Shown piece after piece: positions 15,168 through 23,726 of a stretch of 38,075 nt of DNA. The translations under genes and the position numbers were made by a program. Numbering within the stretch: the stretch's first letter is position 1; every line of letters begins with the position of its first letter. The notes below the pieces were generated by a model. It worked only from the letters and a program-made list of their open reading frames with translations. It was not told the DNA's origin and made no database searches. The DNA lies in the NCBI RefSeq assembly GCF_000282615.1, contig NZ_AKIY01000296.1, forward strand, positions 1 through 38,075, given 5' to 3'. Source of the stretch: Bradyrhizobium sp. YR681. Lineage in GTDB: Bacteria > Pseudomonadota > Alphaproteobacteria > Rhizobiales > Xanthobacteraceae.

Positions 15168-16382
15168 ATGGCTATGACCGCTTCATCCAGTGCGCCGCAG
15201 GCCAGTGGAAGCTCCGATTCCGAACGTTCGCCCTTCGTCCGGCTGAACGAGCTGCTGGCCCCGCACCAGCCGGGTAAGCCCCTGATTTCACTTGCCGTCG
15301 GCGAACCCCAGCATCCCGTGCCTGACTTCGTCGGCCCGGTGCTGGCCAAGCATATCGCCGATTTCGGCCGCTACCCGATGAACCAGGGCACCGAGCCGTT
15401 CCGTAACGCCGCGAGCACCTGGCTGTCGTCGCGCTTCAAGCTGCCGCGGCCGCTCGACCCCAGGGGCGAGATTCTCGTCCTCAATGGCAGCCGCGAGGGC
15501 CTCTTCCTCGCCGCCATCACGGCGGCGCGCTATGTCGGCCCGCGTCCCGGCAAGCCCGCCATCCTGATGCCGAACCCGTTCTATCCGGTCTATGGCGCCG
15601 GCGCCCGCGCCGCGGCGTGCGAGCCGGTCTATCTGCCGACCACGGTCGAAAACGGCTTCCTGCCCGATCTCGACGCCATCGACGAAGCGACGCTGGCGCG
15701 CACCGTGGCGTTCTATCTGGCCTCGCCCGCCAATCCGCAGGGCTCGGTCGCCAAGCCCGATTATTTCAGGCGGTTGAAGCAGCTCGCCGACCGCTACGGC
15801 TTCGTCATCCTCAGCGACGAATGCTATTCGGAGATCTACACCCGCGAGGCGCCGGGCAGCGCGCTCGAATGCGCCGGCCCCGACTTCACCCGCGTGGTTG
15901 CATTCCAGTCGCTGTCCAAGCGCTCCAACCTGCCGGGCCTGCGCGTCGGCTTCGCCGCCGGCGACAAGACGTTCATCGGCATGTTCCTCGAGCAGCGCAA
16001 CATCGCGGCACCCCAGGTGCCGGTGCCGCTCCAGCATGTTGCTGTTGTCGCCTATGGCGACGAAGCGCATGTCGAGGAGAACCGCCGGCTGTACCGGATC
16101 AAGTTCGATCTCGCCGACCAGATCATAGGCGATCGTTACGGCTATCGCCGGCCCGATGCCGGCTTCTGCGTCTGGCTCAACACCTCGAAGCTGGGCGACG
16201 ACGTGTCGGTGTGTCTGAAACTCTTCAAGGAAGCAGGCGTGCGCGTGGTGCCCGGCAGCTTTTTGGCGCGGCGGCAGCCTGACGGATTCAATCCCGGCGC
16301 GGGCTATATTCGCCTCGCGCTGGTTCAGGATAGCGAGACCACGGCGCAGGCGCTGCACCGGTTGGTCGAGACTCTGGGTTAG
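15168..16382 (+). CDS. class I/II PLP aminotransferase (possible succinyldiaminopimelate aminotransferase)
   Basis: About 404 residues from the ATG at 15168; GTG 15153 and ATG 15174 are alternatives and no ribosome site decides. Fold-type I features: ISLAVGEPQHPVPDF, GRYPMNQGTEPFRNA, ILVLNGSREGLFLA, PNPFYPVYGAG, FYLASPANPQGS, VILSDECYSEIY (PLP aspartate), FQSLSKRSNLPGLRVGF with the Schiff-base lysine about Lys251, and a late IRLALVQD arginine. This sequence type is usually annotated DapC-like (lysine/diaminopimelate pathway) or aspartate aminotransferase. It lies nine bases before ftsK, so the pair is co-transcribed, perhaps linking peptidoglycan precursor supply and division. Substrate not provable here. 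Confidence 0.85.
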   Translation: MAMTASSSAPQASGSSDSERSPFVRLNELLAPHQPGKPLISLAVGEPQHPVPDFVGPVLAKHIADFGRYPMNQGTEPFRNAASTWLSSRFKLPRPLDPRGEILVLNGSREGLFLAAITAARYVGPRPGKPAILMPNPFYPVYGAGARAAACEPVYLPTTVENGFLPDLDAIDEATLARTVAFYLASPANPQGSVAKPDYFRRLKQLADRYGFVILSDECYSEIYTREAPGSALECAGPDFTRVVAFQSLSKRSNLPGLRVGFAAGDKTFIGMFLEQRNIAAPQVPVPLQHVAVVAYGDEAHVEENRRLYRIKFDLADQIIGDRYGYRRPDAGFCVWLNTSKLGDDVSVCLKLFKEAGVRVVPGSFLARRQPDGFNPGAGYIRLALVQDSETTAQALHRLVETLG

Positions 16383-16391
16383 GCGGGGCCC

Positions 16392-18872
16392 ATGAGCATG
16401 TCGGCAATCGAACGTGTCATTCCACTGGTCGGCCATCTGCCGCCCTCGATCCGCGAGGCACTGGGCCGGCGCGTGCGCGAGCTCACCGGCTTCGGCCTGA
16501 TCACGCTGTCGGGTATCGCCTCGGCCGCGATGATGACCTGGTCGGTGCAGGATCCCAGCCTCAGCCACGCAACCTCGCGGCCGATCCGCAACATTCTCGG
16601 CTATGCCGGCGCGATCGGCGCCGACCTCGCGATGCAGATCCTCGGGCTTGGCGCCATCATGCTGGTGCTGACGGTCGCGGTGTGGGGCTGGCGCATGATG
16701 ACACATCGCGCGTTCGACCGCGAAGCGCTGCGACTCGGCTCCTGGATTCTCTGCACGGTGATCGCGGCGGGCTTCGTCAGCTGCTGGCCGCATGGCGGCG
16801 CCTGGCCGCTGCCGACCGGATTAGGCGGCGTGGTCGGCGATGCCCTGGTGCGCGCACCGGCGGTGATCTTCGGGCCGGCCGGCACGATCTATCGCATCGT
16901 GCTGGGCACGATCCTGTTCGCCGCGATGGCGACGACCTTCCTGATCGCCTGCGGCCTCGGCGCACGCGAGCATGACGACGAGCTCGCCGAGATCGAGGAT
17001 GACGACAAGCCGCTCGACGAGGACGAGGACAACGATCGTGGTTCAGTGTCGCTGGGCTGGCTGTTCCACGCGATGATGAGCACGAAGGCGCGACTGATCT
17101 GGCTGCTCGGCACCGCTTACCGCTCGCTGGTATCGAGCGGACCGAAGACCAAGGCGGTTTCATTCAGCCGCCAGGAGCCGAATCTCGGCGGCGGCCGCGC
17201 CGCGCCTTCGATCTCGCCGCAGTCCCAGGACGAAGACGACGAGGACGGGCACGAGGAAGCGGACGAGGAGGAAGAAGAGGAGGAGGAGCCGGCCGCGCGC
17301 GCCCCGCGCAAGAAGCCTGCACCGAAAGCCGCTTCCAAAAAATCCTCCGACAAGTTCGAGCTTCCGTCCGTGTCCGTGCTGGCCGCGCCGAAGGCCGGCG
17401 ATCGCCAGCCGCTCAGCAAGGCCGAGCTGGAAGCCAATTCACGCGCACTCGAAGGCGTGCTGCAGGATTTCGGCGTGCGCGGCGAGATCGTGAAGGCCAA
17501 TCCCGGCCCCGTCGTCACGCTGTACGAGCTGGAGCCCGCGCCCGGCATCAAATCATCGCGCGTGATCGGCCTTGCCGACGACATCGCCCGCTCGATGAGC
17601 GCGCTGTCGGCGCGCGTCGCCGTCGTGCCCGGCCGCAACGCCATCGGCATCGAGCTGCCGAACGCCCATCGCGAAAAAGTCTATCTGCGCGAGCTGCTGG
17701 TCGCCAAGGAGACCGTCGACACGGTTGCAAAGCTGCCGCTCTGCCTCGGCAAGACCATCGGCGGCGACCCCGTCATCATCGACCTCGCGCGCACGCCGCA
17801 TATGCTGATCGCCGGCACCACCGGCTCGGGCAAATCGGTTGCCATCAACACCATGATCCTCAGCCTGGTCTACCGGCTGCGCCCCGACCAGTGCCGGCTG
17901 ATTATGGTCGATCCGAAGATGCTCGAACTCTCCGTCTATGACGGCATTCCCCATCTGCTGACGCCCGTCGTGACCGACCCGAAGAAGGCGGTGGTCGCGC
18001 TGAAATGGGCCGTGCGCGAGATGGAAGAGCGCTACAAGAACATGGCCAAGCTCGGTGTGCGCAACATCGACGGCTACAACACGCGCCTGCTCGAGTTGAA
18101 GGCCAAGGGCGAGGAGCCGACGCGCACGGTGCATACCGGCTTCGACAAGGAGACCGGCAAGGCGATCTACGAGGAAGAGAAGCTCTCGCTCGATCCGCTG
18201 CCCTATATCGTCATCATCGTCGACGAAATGGCCGACCTGATGATGGTCGCCGGCAAGGACATCGAAGGCGCGGTGCAGCGCCTCGCGCAGATGGCGCGCG
18301 CCGCCGGCCTGCATGTGATCCTGGCGACGCAGCGTCCGTCCGTGGACGTCATCACCGGCACCATCAAGGCGAACTTCCCGACCCGCATCGCCTTCCAGGT
18401 CACCTCGAAGATCGACAGCCGCACCATCCTTGGCGAGATGGGCGCCGAGCAGCTGCTCGGCCAGGGTGACATGCTCTACATGGCCGGTGGCGGCCGCATC
18501 AGCCGCGTGCACGGACCGTTTGCGTCGGACGACGAAGTCGAGAAGGTGGTGCGCCACCTCAAGACGCAGGGCCAGCCGGAATATCTCGAGGCCGTCACGG
18601 CCGAAGAGCCCACCGAGGACGAGGACGGCGGCGCCGTGTTCGACGCCAGCGGCATGGGCGCGGATGGCGGCGGCGACCTGTTCCAGCAGGCCGTGGCCAT
18701 CGTCAAACGCGACCGCAAAGCCTCGACCAGCTACATCCAGCGCCGTCTCCAGATCGGCTACAACCGCGCCGCGTCGCTGATGGAGCGCATGGAACTGGAA
18801 GGCATCGTCGGGCCCGCCAACCACGCCGGCAAGCGCGAGATCCTGGTCGAGGAAGAAGACAGCCATATGTGA
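16392..18872 (+). CDS. ftsK: DNA translocase FtsK
   Basis: 826 residues. Four N-terminal membrane helices (about 33-52, 72-98, 115-134, 166-190) anchor it at the septum. A very acidic linker follows (long Asp/Glu run at 279-299), then the alpha domain from about 325. The RecA-like beta motor has Walker A GTTGSGKS (475-482) and Walker B IVIIVDE (606-612), with conserved HVILATQRPSVDVITG and NFPTRIAFQV. A C-terminal winged-helix gamma domain (about 757-826, SYIQRRLQIGYNRAASLMERME) reads KOPS-type polarity sequences. FtsK clears chromosome ends at division and aids dimer resolution. It is second in the aminotransferase operon, probably under the CtrA box. All motor motifs are intact. Confidence 0.97.
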   Translation: MSMSAIERVIPLVGHLPPSIREALGRRVRELTGFGLITLSGIASAAMMTWSVQDPSLSHATSRPIRNILGYAGAIGADLAMQILGLGAIMLVLTVAVWGWRMMTHRAFDREALRLGSWILCTVIAAGFVSCWPHGGAWPLPTGLGGVVGDALVRAPAVIFGPAGTIYRIVLGTILFAAMATTFLIACGLGAREHDDELAEIEDDDKPLDEDEDNDRGSVSLGWLFHAMMSTKARLIWLLGTAYRSLVSSGPKTKAVSFSRQEPNLGGGRAAPSISPQSQDEDDEDGHEEADEEEEEEEEPAARAPRKKPAPKAASKKSSDKFELPSVSVLAAPKAGDRQPLSKAELEANSRALEGVLQDFGVRGEIVKANPGPVVTLYELEPAPGIKSSRVIGLADDIARSMSALSARVAVVPGRNAIGIELPNAHREKVYLRELLVAKETVDTVAKLPLCLGKTIGGDPVIIDLARTPHMLIAGTTGSGKSVAINTMILSLVYRLRPDQCRLIMVDPKMLELSVYDGIPHLLTPVVTDPKKAVVALKWAVREMEERYKNMAKLGVRNIDGYNTRLLELKAKGEEPTRTVHTGFDKETGKAIYEEEKLSLDPLPYIVIIVDEMADLMMVAGKDIEGAVQRLAQMARAAGLHVILATQRPSVDVITGTIKANFPTRIAFQVTSKIDSRTILGEMGAEQLLGQGDMLYMAGGGRISRVHGPFASDDEVEKVVRHLKTQGQPEYLEAVTAEEPTEDEDGGAVFDASGMGADGGGDLFQQAVAIVKRDRKASTSYIQRRLQIGYNRAASLMERMELEGIVGPANHAGKREILVEEEDSHM

Positions 18873-18967
18873 GGCGAGGCGCCTCAAAACATTATTTCAC
18901 GCGAAATCGTTATCTGCTTTTGCCCGAAATCACGCTAAAAAGGCGCCAGCCACGTTAGGACGACGCG

Positions 18968-19780
18968 TTGATCAGACATCCGGACATTCGATTCGCTGCC
19001 TCCATCGCTGCGCGAAGCGCACGTATGGCCGGCGTGCTGCTCGTCACCGCCGCGATGGTGACCGCAGCATCCGTGGCGCAGACCGTGCCCGTGCCGAAAC
19101 CCGCGCCGAAGGGCCGCGATAGCGGTCCGGCCGGCGGCGGGCCCGCTGTCACCGGCGCGACCCAGACACCGCCGAATCCGGTCATCCCGGATCCGCGCCG
19201 CAACGTGCCGAGCAGCATCTTCCAGACCTTCGACGCCAACCAGAAGGCACAGGCCGCCAAGGTCAGCGCCTACCTGTCGTCGCTGTCGACGCTGGTCGGG
19301 AATTTCGTCCAGGTCGGCCCCGACGGCAGCAAGACGCAGGGCGATTTCTACATCCAGAAGCCGGGCAAGGTGCGCTTCGAATATGACGCGCCGAGCCCGA
19401 TCGACATCGTCGCCGACGGATCCTCGCTGGTGGTGCGTGATCGCAAGCTCGCGACCCAGGACGTCTATCCGCTGTCGCAGACGCCGCTGCGCTTCCTGTT
19501 GTCCGATCGCATCGACCTGATGAAGGACACCAACGTCGTCAACGTCTCGGCCGACGATCTCTTCGTCAGCGTCACCATCGAGGAGAAGCAGGCGCTGGTC
19601 GGCACCAGCCGCCTGCTGCTGATGTTCGGTGCCAAGGACGGCCAGCTCAAGCAGTGGACCGTCACCGACCCGCAGGGCTACGACACCACGATCGCGGTCT
19701 ACAATCTCGACGCGACCAAGAAGCTCGACCCCGGCATGTTCAAGATCGATTTCACCAATTACGGTCCGTCGCCGGGTTGA
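18968..19780 (+). CDS. lolA: outer-membrane lipoprotein carrier protein LolA
   Basis: 270 residues from a TTG start at 18968 preceded by AGGA; an ATG at 19025 (MAGVLLVT) would give a compact signal peptide and is a real alternative. After the signal sequence (near SVAQ) comes a Pro/Gly-rich stretch of roughly 40 residues. The LolA core follows: KAQAAKVSAYLSSLSTLVGNFVQ, GSKTQGDFYIQKPGKVRFEY, PIDIVADGSSLVVRDRKLATQDVYPLSQTPLRFLL. LolA shuttles lipoproteins from LolCDE across the periplasm. Its position after ftsK is a conserved alphaproteobacterial arrangement. The proline-rich insert before the core is longer than in enteric LolA. Confidence 0.9.
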   Translation: MIRHPDIRFAASIAARSARMAGVLLVTAAMVTAASVAQTVPVPKPAPKGRDSGPAGGGPAVTGATQTPPNPVIPDPRRNVPSSIFQTFDANQKAQAAKVSAYLSSLSTLVGNFVQVGPDGSKTQGDFYIQKPGKVRFEYDAPSPIDIVADGSSLVVRDRKLATQDVYPLSQTPLRFLLSDRIDLMKDTNVVNVSADDLFVSVTIEEKQALVGTSRLLLMFGAKDGQLKQWTVTDPQGYDTTIAVYNLDATKKLDPGMFKIDFTNYGPSPG

Positions 19781-19793
19781 GCGCTCCACTGCC

Positions 19794-19873
19794 GTAGGGT
19801 GGGCAAAGGCGCGTCGCGCCGTGCCCACGATCTGTCAACTCGTGGCAGGGGGGCTTCGCTTTGCCCACCCTAC
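19794..19873. repeat. family B inverted repeat, copy 1 (lolA-xth gap)
   Basis: GTAGGGTGGGCAAAG at the left and its exact complement CTTTGCCCACCCTAC at the right bound an 80-base element lying entirely between lolA and xth. The same ends bound the element at 33415-33499. The centre differs between copies, as expected for a REP/MITE-like sequence. No coding content. Confidence 0.85.
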
Positions 19874-19932
19874 CAGAGCTCGCTGTGGACAAGCATCTTC
19901 CTCGCGACAATCCATGCTAAGACGCATCCCTC

Positions 19933-20748
19933 ATGCGTTTTTCCCTGACAACCTGGAACATCAATTCGGTGCGGCTGCGCATCGATCTGGTCGCGAAATT
20001 CCTCAAGAGCGCGCGGCCGGACGTGCTGTGCCTCCAGGAGACCAAGTGCATCGACGATGCCTTTCCGCTGAAGCGCTTCAAGCGGCTCGGCTATGAGCAT
20101 GTCGCGCTGAACGGGCAGAAGGGCTATCACGGCGTCGCCATCGTCTCGAAGATTCCATTTGAATCCACTGATATCCGCACCTTCTGCGACAAGGTGGATT
20201 CGCGCCACATCTCGGTGTCGTTCGGCGAGAAGGCTGCAATCGCCAAGCCGCTGGTGCTGCATAATTTCTACGTGCCGGCCGGCGGTGACATTCCCGATCC
20301 CGCCCTGAACGAGAAGTTCGACCACAAGCTGCGCTTCCTCGACGAGATGAAGGCATGCGAGCGGCTGCATCCGCGCGGAGAAGACCGTCACATCCTGGTC
20401 GGCGACCTCAACGTCGCGCCGCACGAGAACGACGTGTGGTCGCACAAGCAGCTGCTGAAGGTGGTCTCGCACACGCCGGTCGAAACCGAGAAGCTGAAGG
20501 CGGCGCTCGAAGCCGGCGAGTGGGTCGACGTCGCGCGCGACCGCATTCCGATGTCGGAGAAGGTCTATACGTGGTGGAGCTATCGCTCCGCCGACTGGAC
20601 CGTCGGCGATCGCGGCCGCAGGCTCGACCACATCTGGGTGTCGCGCGCGCTGAAGGATGCGGTGAGTGATTTCAAGATCCTGCGCGATGCGCGCAGCTGG
20701 GAGCGGCCGTCGGACCATGTGCCGGTGACGGTGACGCTGGAGGTTTGA
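19933..20748 (+). CDS. xth: exodeoxyribonuclease III
   Basis: 271 residues, the usual XthA length. Endonuclease/exonuclease/phosphatase-fold motifs: LTTWNINSVRLR (Asn10), VLCLQETKC with metal-binding Glu36, ILVGDLNVAPHENDVW (Asp158, Asn160), RRLDHIWVS (Asp232, His233) and SDHVPVTVTL (Asp261, His262). It incises abasic sites and removes 3'-blocking groups in base excision repair in the cytoplasm. It lies downstream of lolA behind a repeat element, and its stop is six bases before another repeat (20754) that separates it from a convergent gene. All catalytic residues are present. Confidence 0.96.
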   Translation: MRFSLTTWNINSVRLRIDLVAKFLKSARPDVLCLQETKCIDDAFPLKRFKRLGYEHVALNGQKGYHGVAIVSKIPFESTDIRTFCDKVDSRHISVSFGEKAAIAKPLVLHNFYVPAGGDIPDPALNEKFDHKLRFLDEMKACERLHPRGEDRHILVGDLNVAPHENDVWSHKQLLKVVSHTPVETEKLKAALEAGEWVDVARDRIPMSEKVYTWWSYRSADWTVGDRGRRLDHIWVSRALKDAVSDFKILRDARSWERPSDHVPVTVTLEV

Positions 20749-20753
20749 GGTCC

Positions 20754-20840
20754 CGTAGCCCGGATGGAGCGCAGCGCAATCCGGGATTCGTGCGTACGGA
20801 AAGACTGCCCCGGATTGCGCTTCGCTCCATCCGGGCTACG
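20754..20840. repeat. family A inverted repeat, copy 1 (convergent xth gap)
   Basis: An 87-base element whose ends begin CGTAGCCCGGATGGAGCG and close with the complement. The arms are about 31 bases with a single mismatch, around a variable centre of about 25 bases. It fills nearly the whole gap between xth and the convergent cyclic-nucleotide-fold gene, so as RNA it would form a very strong hairpin at both 3' ends. Confidence 0.9.
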
Positions 20841-20853
20841 AAGATACGACCTC

Positions 20854-21297
20854 TCACGACGTCAGTTTCGCGCCCGCCATCAATATATCGCTCGCGATCT
20901 GGCTGGAGCGCACCGCGAATTCGTCGCGCAGGCGAACGGCAGCCGCGGGATCGCTTTCGAGCACACGCTGGAACAGGCTGCGCGCGACGCGGATGACGGA
21001 GGCATGCTCGATCGCGATCGCGCTCGACGGCCGCTTCATCGGCACCACCAGCGCGAGCTCGCCGATCAGCGCGCCGGGACCTGCGATCATCTCGGCGCCG
21101 GCACCATCGTCGACCCGGAAGGCGCCGCGCTGGACCACGAAGCCGGCATCGGCGTCGTCGCCAAGATTGAACAGGACGTCGCCGCGGACGAAGTTGCGCT
21201 GCTCGGAGCCGATCGCGAGCATGCGCAACGAGGCGTCTCCCAACAGGCGCAGTGTCGGGACACGCTCGAGAAGCGCTACGTCGTCGTCGATTGACAT
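20854..21297 (-). CDS. small cyclic-nucleotide-binding-fold protein
   Basis: 147 residues, comprising a single cNMP-binding (Crp/CAP-like) beta-barrel: LLERVPTLRLLGDASLRMLAIGSEQRNFVRGDVLFNLGDDADAGFVVQRGAFRV, then GPGALIGELALVVPMKRPSSAIAIEHASVIRVARSLFQRVLE. The phosphate-binding cassette is recognisable at GALIGELALVVPMKRPSSA, where the usual FGE.(A/G)L....R(S/T)A is nearly kept (IGELAL, R, SSA), so nucleotide binding is possible. There is no DNA-binding or enzymatic domain, so it may act as a stand-alone ligand-binding module. From memory, similar short proteins lie near ftsK-lolA-xth in related genomes. Function unknown. Confidence 0.85.
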   Translation of the reverse strand: MSIDDDVALLERVPTLRLLGDASLRMLAIGSEQRNFVRGDVLFNLGDDADAGFVVQRGAFRVDDGAGAEMIAGPGALIGELALVVPMKRPSSAIAIEHASVIRVARSLFQRVLESDPAAAVRLRDEFAVRSSQIASDILMAGAKLTS

Positions 21298-21355
21298 TCA
21301 GATCCGAGGTTCAAGGGCATGCCATCTAAAACGATTCGCACGCCCCTGAAGCGTA

Positions 21356-22042
21356 TCACGGCACCAGCTTGTAGCCACCGGCTTCCGTGACCAGGATTTC
21401 CGGGTTGGCGGCGTCCTTCTCGATCTTCTGGCGGAGGCGGTAAATGTGGGTTTCCAGCGTGTGGGTGGTGACGCCGGAATTGTAGCCCCAGACCTCCTGG
21501 AGCAGGGTCTCGCGCGACACCGGCATCTGGCCGGCCCGGTAGAGGAAGCGGAGGATCGCCGTTTCCTTTTCGGTCAGCCGCACCTTGCGGGCATTGGCCG
21601 CGGTCAGCATCTTCGAGCCTGGCCGGAAGGAGTAGGGGCCGACCGAGAACACCGCGTCCTCGCTGGCCTCGTGCTGGCGGAGCTGGGCGCGGATGCGGGC
21701 CAGCAGCACGGCGAAACGGAAGGGCTTTGCGACATAGTCGTTGGCGCCGGATTCCAGACCCAAAATCGTGTCGGAATCGGTGTCATGCCCGGTCAGCATG
21801 ATGATCGGGGCCTTGAACCCGCCCTTGCGCAGGGAACGGACCACTTCGCGCCCGTCGGTGTCGGGCAGTCCGACGTCCATCAAAACCAGATCGGGGGAAT
21901 TGGCCTTCGCGGCGCTCGCGCCCTTGGCGCCGGTATCGACGGCGGAGGCTTCGAATTCTTCGTGCAGCGATAATTGCTCCACCAACGTATCGCGCAGATC
22001 GGTATCGTCATCCACGATCAGGATCTTGCGGGCATTGGCCAT
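21356..22042 (-). CDS. OmpR/PhoB-type response regulator
   Basis: 228 residues. Receiver domain 1-120 with the acidic pocket IVDDDTD, phospho-acceptor Asp56 in LVLMDVGLPD, Thr84 in IIMLTGHDTDS and Lys106 in YVAKPFRF. The winged-helix effector domain (about 130-228) has LTEKETAILRFLYRAG, EVWGYNSGVTTHTLETHIYRLRQKIE and ILVTEAGGYKL. No histidine kinase is adjacent, so it is an orphan here. The HEEF and GHDTDSDTILGLESGANDYVAKPFRFAVLLARIRAQLR-type stretch resembles, from memory, the CenR group that controls the cell envelope; divergence from an L,D-transpeptidase fits that idea but does not prove it. Confidence 0.93.
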   Translation of the reverse strand: MANARKILIVDDDTDLRDTLVEQLSLHEEFEASAVDTGAKGASAAKANSPDLVLMDVGLPDTDGREVVRSLRKGGFKAPIIMLTGHDTDSDTILGLESGANDYVAKPFRFAVLLARIRAQLRQHEASEDAVFSVGPYSFRPGSKMLTAANARKVRLTEKETAILRFLYRAGQMPVSRETLLQEVWGYNSGVTTHTLETHIYRLRQKIEKDAANPEILVTEAGGYKLVP

Positions 22043-22220
22043 AGGGTATCATCCTTTTGGGGTCCGGCTCGGCGCGCATGCATGCTGCACCCAGCCGTGA
22101 GGGAAGTTTAGGGGTCGCGGTTATTATTGTTGTTCGTGTTGAAGTAGTGGGCTGTTACCGATTCACAAGCGAGAACCACTCTAACTCAAAATAGCAGGGC
22201 GTTTTGATGAATGTCCTGTA

Positions 22221-22814
22221 ATGAATTCGACATCGCACGTTCACATGAAAAACAAAGCTGCGTCAGCCAGTTACACCAGGAATCGAAGCTCCGGACCGCT
22301 GTCCGCGATCCGCGTTAAGCCTGCCGCCGGGAATCCGCGCCGGGGCTGGCTGACGGCCGGAGCGCTGACCATTCCGGTCGCGCTGGGGCGCGGCGGTATT
22401 CTGGCGAACAAGCGCGAGGGCGATGGCGGCACGCCGAAGGGCCATTTTACGCCGCGCCAATTGTGGTGGCGGGGCGACCGGCATGGCCGGCCGCAGACAT
22501 TCCTGCCGGCACGGACCATCACCGGCGCGGACGCCTGGTGCGAGGACCCCGGCGATCGTCACTACAATCAGTGGATCCGGCGCGGTGAGGGCGAGGGCGG
22601 TGACCGGCTCAAGCGGGCCGACCATCTCTATGACTTCATCATCGAAATCGACCACAACACCCGCCCGCGCATCGCCGGCCGCGGCAGCGCGGTGTTCCTG
22701 CATCTGGCCCGCGACAATTTCGGGCCGACCGCAGGCTGCGTTTCGATGACGAAGTCAGCGATGCTCCAATTGCTGCGGCGAATGGGGCCAAGAACAAAAA
22801 TCATCATCGGGTGA
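22221..22814 (+). CDS. L,D-transpeptidase (YkuD) family protein
   Basis: 197 residues from the ATG at 22221; ATG 22245 is equally possible, with no clear ribosome site for either. The catalytic region shows SAVFLHLARDNFGPTAGCVSM with His161 and nucleophile Cys173, the YkuD H...(S/T)xGC signature. Upstream blocks ALGRGGILANKREGDGGTPKGHF, ITGADAWCEDPGDRHYNQWI and DHLYDFIIEIDHN are typical of the compact YkuD proteins in this clade. The family forms 3-3 peptidoglycan crosslinks or attaches proteins to the wall. There is no obvious signal peptide, which is unusual for a periplasmic enzyme; export would need a non-standard route or a different start. Divergent from the response regulator. Confidence 0.85.
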   Translation: MNSTSHVHMKNKAASASYTRNRSSGPLSAIRVKPAAGNPRRGWLTAGALTIPVALGRGGILANKREGDGGTPKGHFTPRQLWWRGDRHGRPQTFLPARTITGADAWCEDPGDRHYNQWIRRGEGEGGDRLKRADHLYDFIIEIDHNTRPRIAGRGSAVFLHLARDNFGPTAGCVSMTKSAMLQLLRRMGPRTKIIIG

Positions 22815-22820
22815 GGGCAC

Positions 22821-23606
22821 ATGCGCGAAAAGGATCAGGTCGACGCCGCATCGCAGGTTCTGGTCAGGCATTGGCGCGACGGCACCAAGCTCGACGCGCT
22901 GGAGCCAGAATTGCGCCCGCGGAATCGCGCTGACGGTTACGCCATCCAGGCCGTCCTCGAAAACCAGTCGCTCGGAAAACTGTTCGGCTGGAAGATCGCG
23001 GCAACGAGCGAGGCCGGACAGAAGCATATCAATGTCGCGGGCCCGCTGGCGGGGCGCATCATGAGCGACACTGTCATCGCCGATGGCGGCACCGCATCGA
23101 TGAAGGGCAACGCGATGCGCGTCGGCGAACCTGAATTCGCCTTCCGCATGGGGCGCGATCTGACGCCGCGCAGCGCGCCGTACACGGTCGACGAGGTGCT
23201 GGCCGCCGTCGCGAGCCTGCATCCCGCGATCGAGATTCCCGATTCGCGCTTTACCGACTTCGCCGGCGCCGGCGAGGCCCAGCTCATCGCCGACAATGCC
23301 TGCGCGCATCTGTTCGTGCTGGGCGCGGCGACATCAGCGAACTGGCGTGCGATGGATCTCGTCGCGGAACGGCCGCAGATCACGCTGCGCGGCCAGCGCC
23401 ATATCGGCCACGGCAAGAACGTGCTCGGCGATCCCCGAATTGCGCTCGCCTGGCTTGCCAACGAGCTGCGCGGGCTCGGTATCACATTGCGGGCAGGGGA
23501 GGTGGTGACCACTGGCACCTGCCATCCACCGCTGCCGATTGAGGCCGGCGATCATTTCGCGGTGGATTTTGGCGTGCTGGGGACGGCGTCGGTGGGGTTT
23601 GTGTAG
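22821..23606 (+). CDS. 2-keto-4-pentenoate hydratase-like (FAH superfamily) enzyme
   Basis: 261 residues, starting six bases after the L,D-transpeptidase stop with GAGGGC as ribosome site. LFGWKIAATSEAGQKHINVAGPLAGRI, GEPEFAFRMGRDL (metal-binding Glu103, Glu105), LHPAIEIPDSRF (Glu138), NACAHLFVLG and the late VVTTGTCHPPLPIEAGDHFAVDFGVLG follow the MhpD/HpaH/FAH-type order. Such enzymes hydrate 2-oxopent-4-enoates or decarboxylate oxalocrotonate in aromatic meta-cleavage routes. No other meta-pathway genes are present, so the physiological substrate is open. Tight spacing suggests co-transcription with the L,D-transpeptidase, a functionally puzzling pair. Confidence 0.87.
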   Translation: MREKDQVDAASQVLVRHWRDGTKLDALEPELRPRNRADGYAIQAVLENQSLGKLFGWKIAATSEAGQKHINVAGPLAGRIMSDTVIADGGTASMKGNAMRVGEPEFAFRMGRDLTPRSAPYTVDEVLAAVASLHPAIEIPDSRFTDFAGAGEAQLIADNACAHLFVLGAATSANWRAMDLVAERPQITLRGQRHIGHGKNVLGDPRIALAWLANELRGLGITLRAGEVVTTGTCHPPLPIEAGDHFAVDFGVLGTASVGFV

Positions 23607-23626
23607 GTCGCCGCTGCAAAGGTCTC

Positions 23627-23713
23627 GTAGCCCGGATGGAGCGAAGCGTAATCCGGGAGTCTCAACCCCGCGGAACGAGCATCCCGGATTACGCTTCGCT
23701 CCATCCGGGCTAC
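23627..23713. repeat. family A inverted repeat, copy 2 (convergent gap)
   Basis: Same 87-base length and same arms as the element at 20754 (GTAGCCCGGATGGAGCG... and complement), with G/A differences shared by both arms (GAAGCGTAATCC paired with GGATTACGCTTC). That compensated change shows the pairing itself is conserved. It fills the 120-base gap between the FAH-type gene and the convergent yggS gene. Confidence 0.9.
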
Positions 23714-23726
23714 ACGCAAGCGACTT

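Noticed and set aside
15288..16793. 501-codon minus-strand frame opposite the aminotransferase and ftsK start
   Set aside because: It crosses two real genes, is rich in Arg/Ala/Gly/His/Asp typical of antisense frames, and shows no domain.
17553..18887. 444-codon minus-strand frame opposite ftsK
   Set aside because: Antisense shadow; the plus strand encodes an intact FtsK motor.
18896..18909. ATTTCACGCGAAAT between ftsK and lolA as a parS variant
   Set aside because: The central CACGTG is replaced by CACGCG, so it is not a true palindrome and lacks the core ParB contacts.
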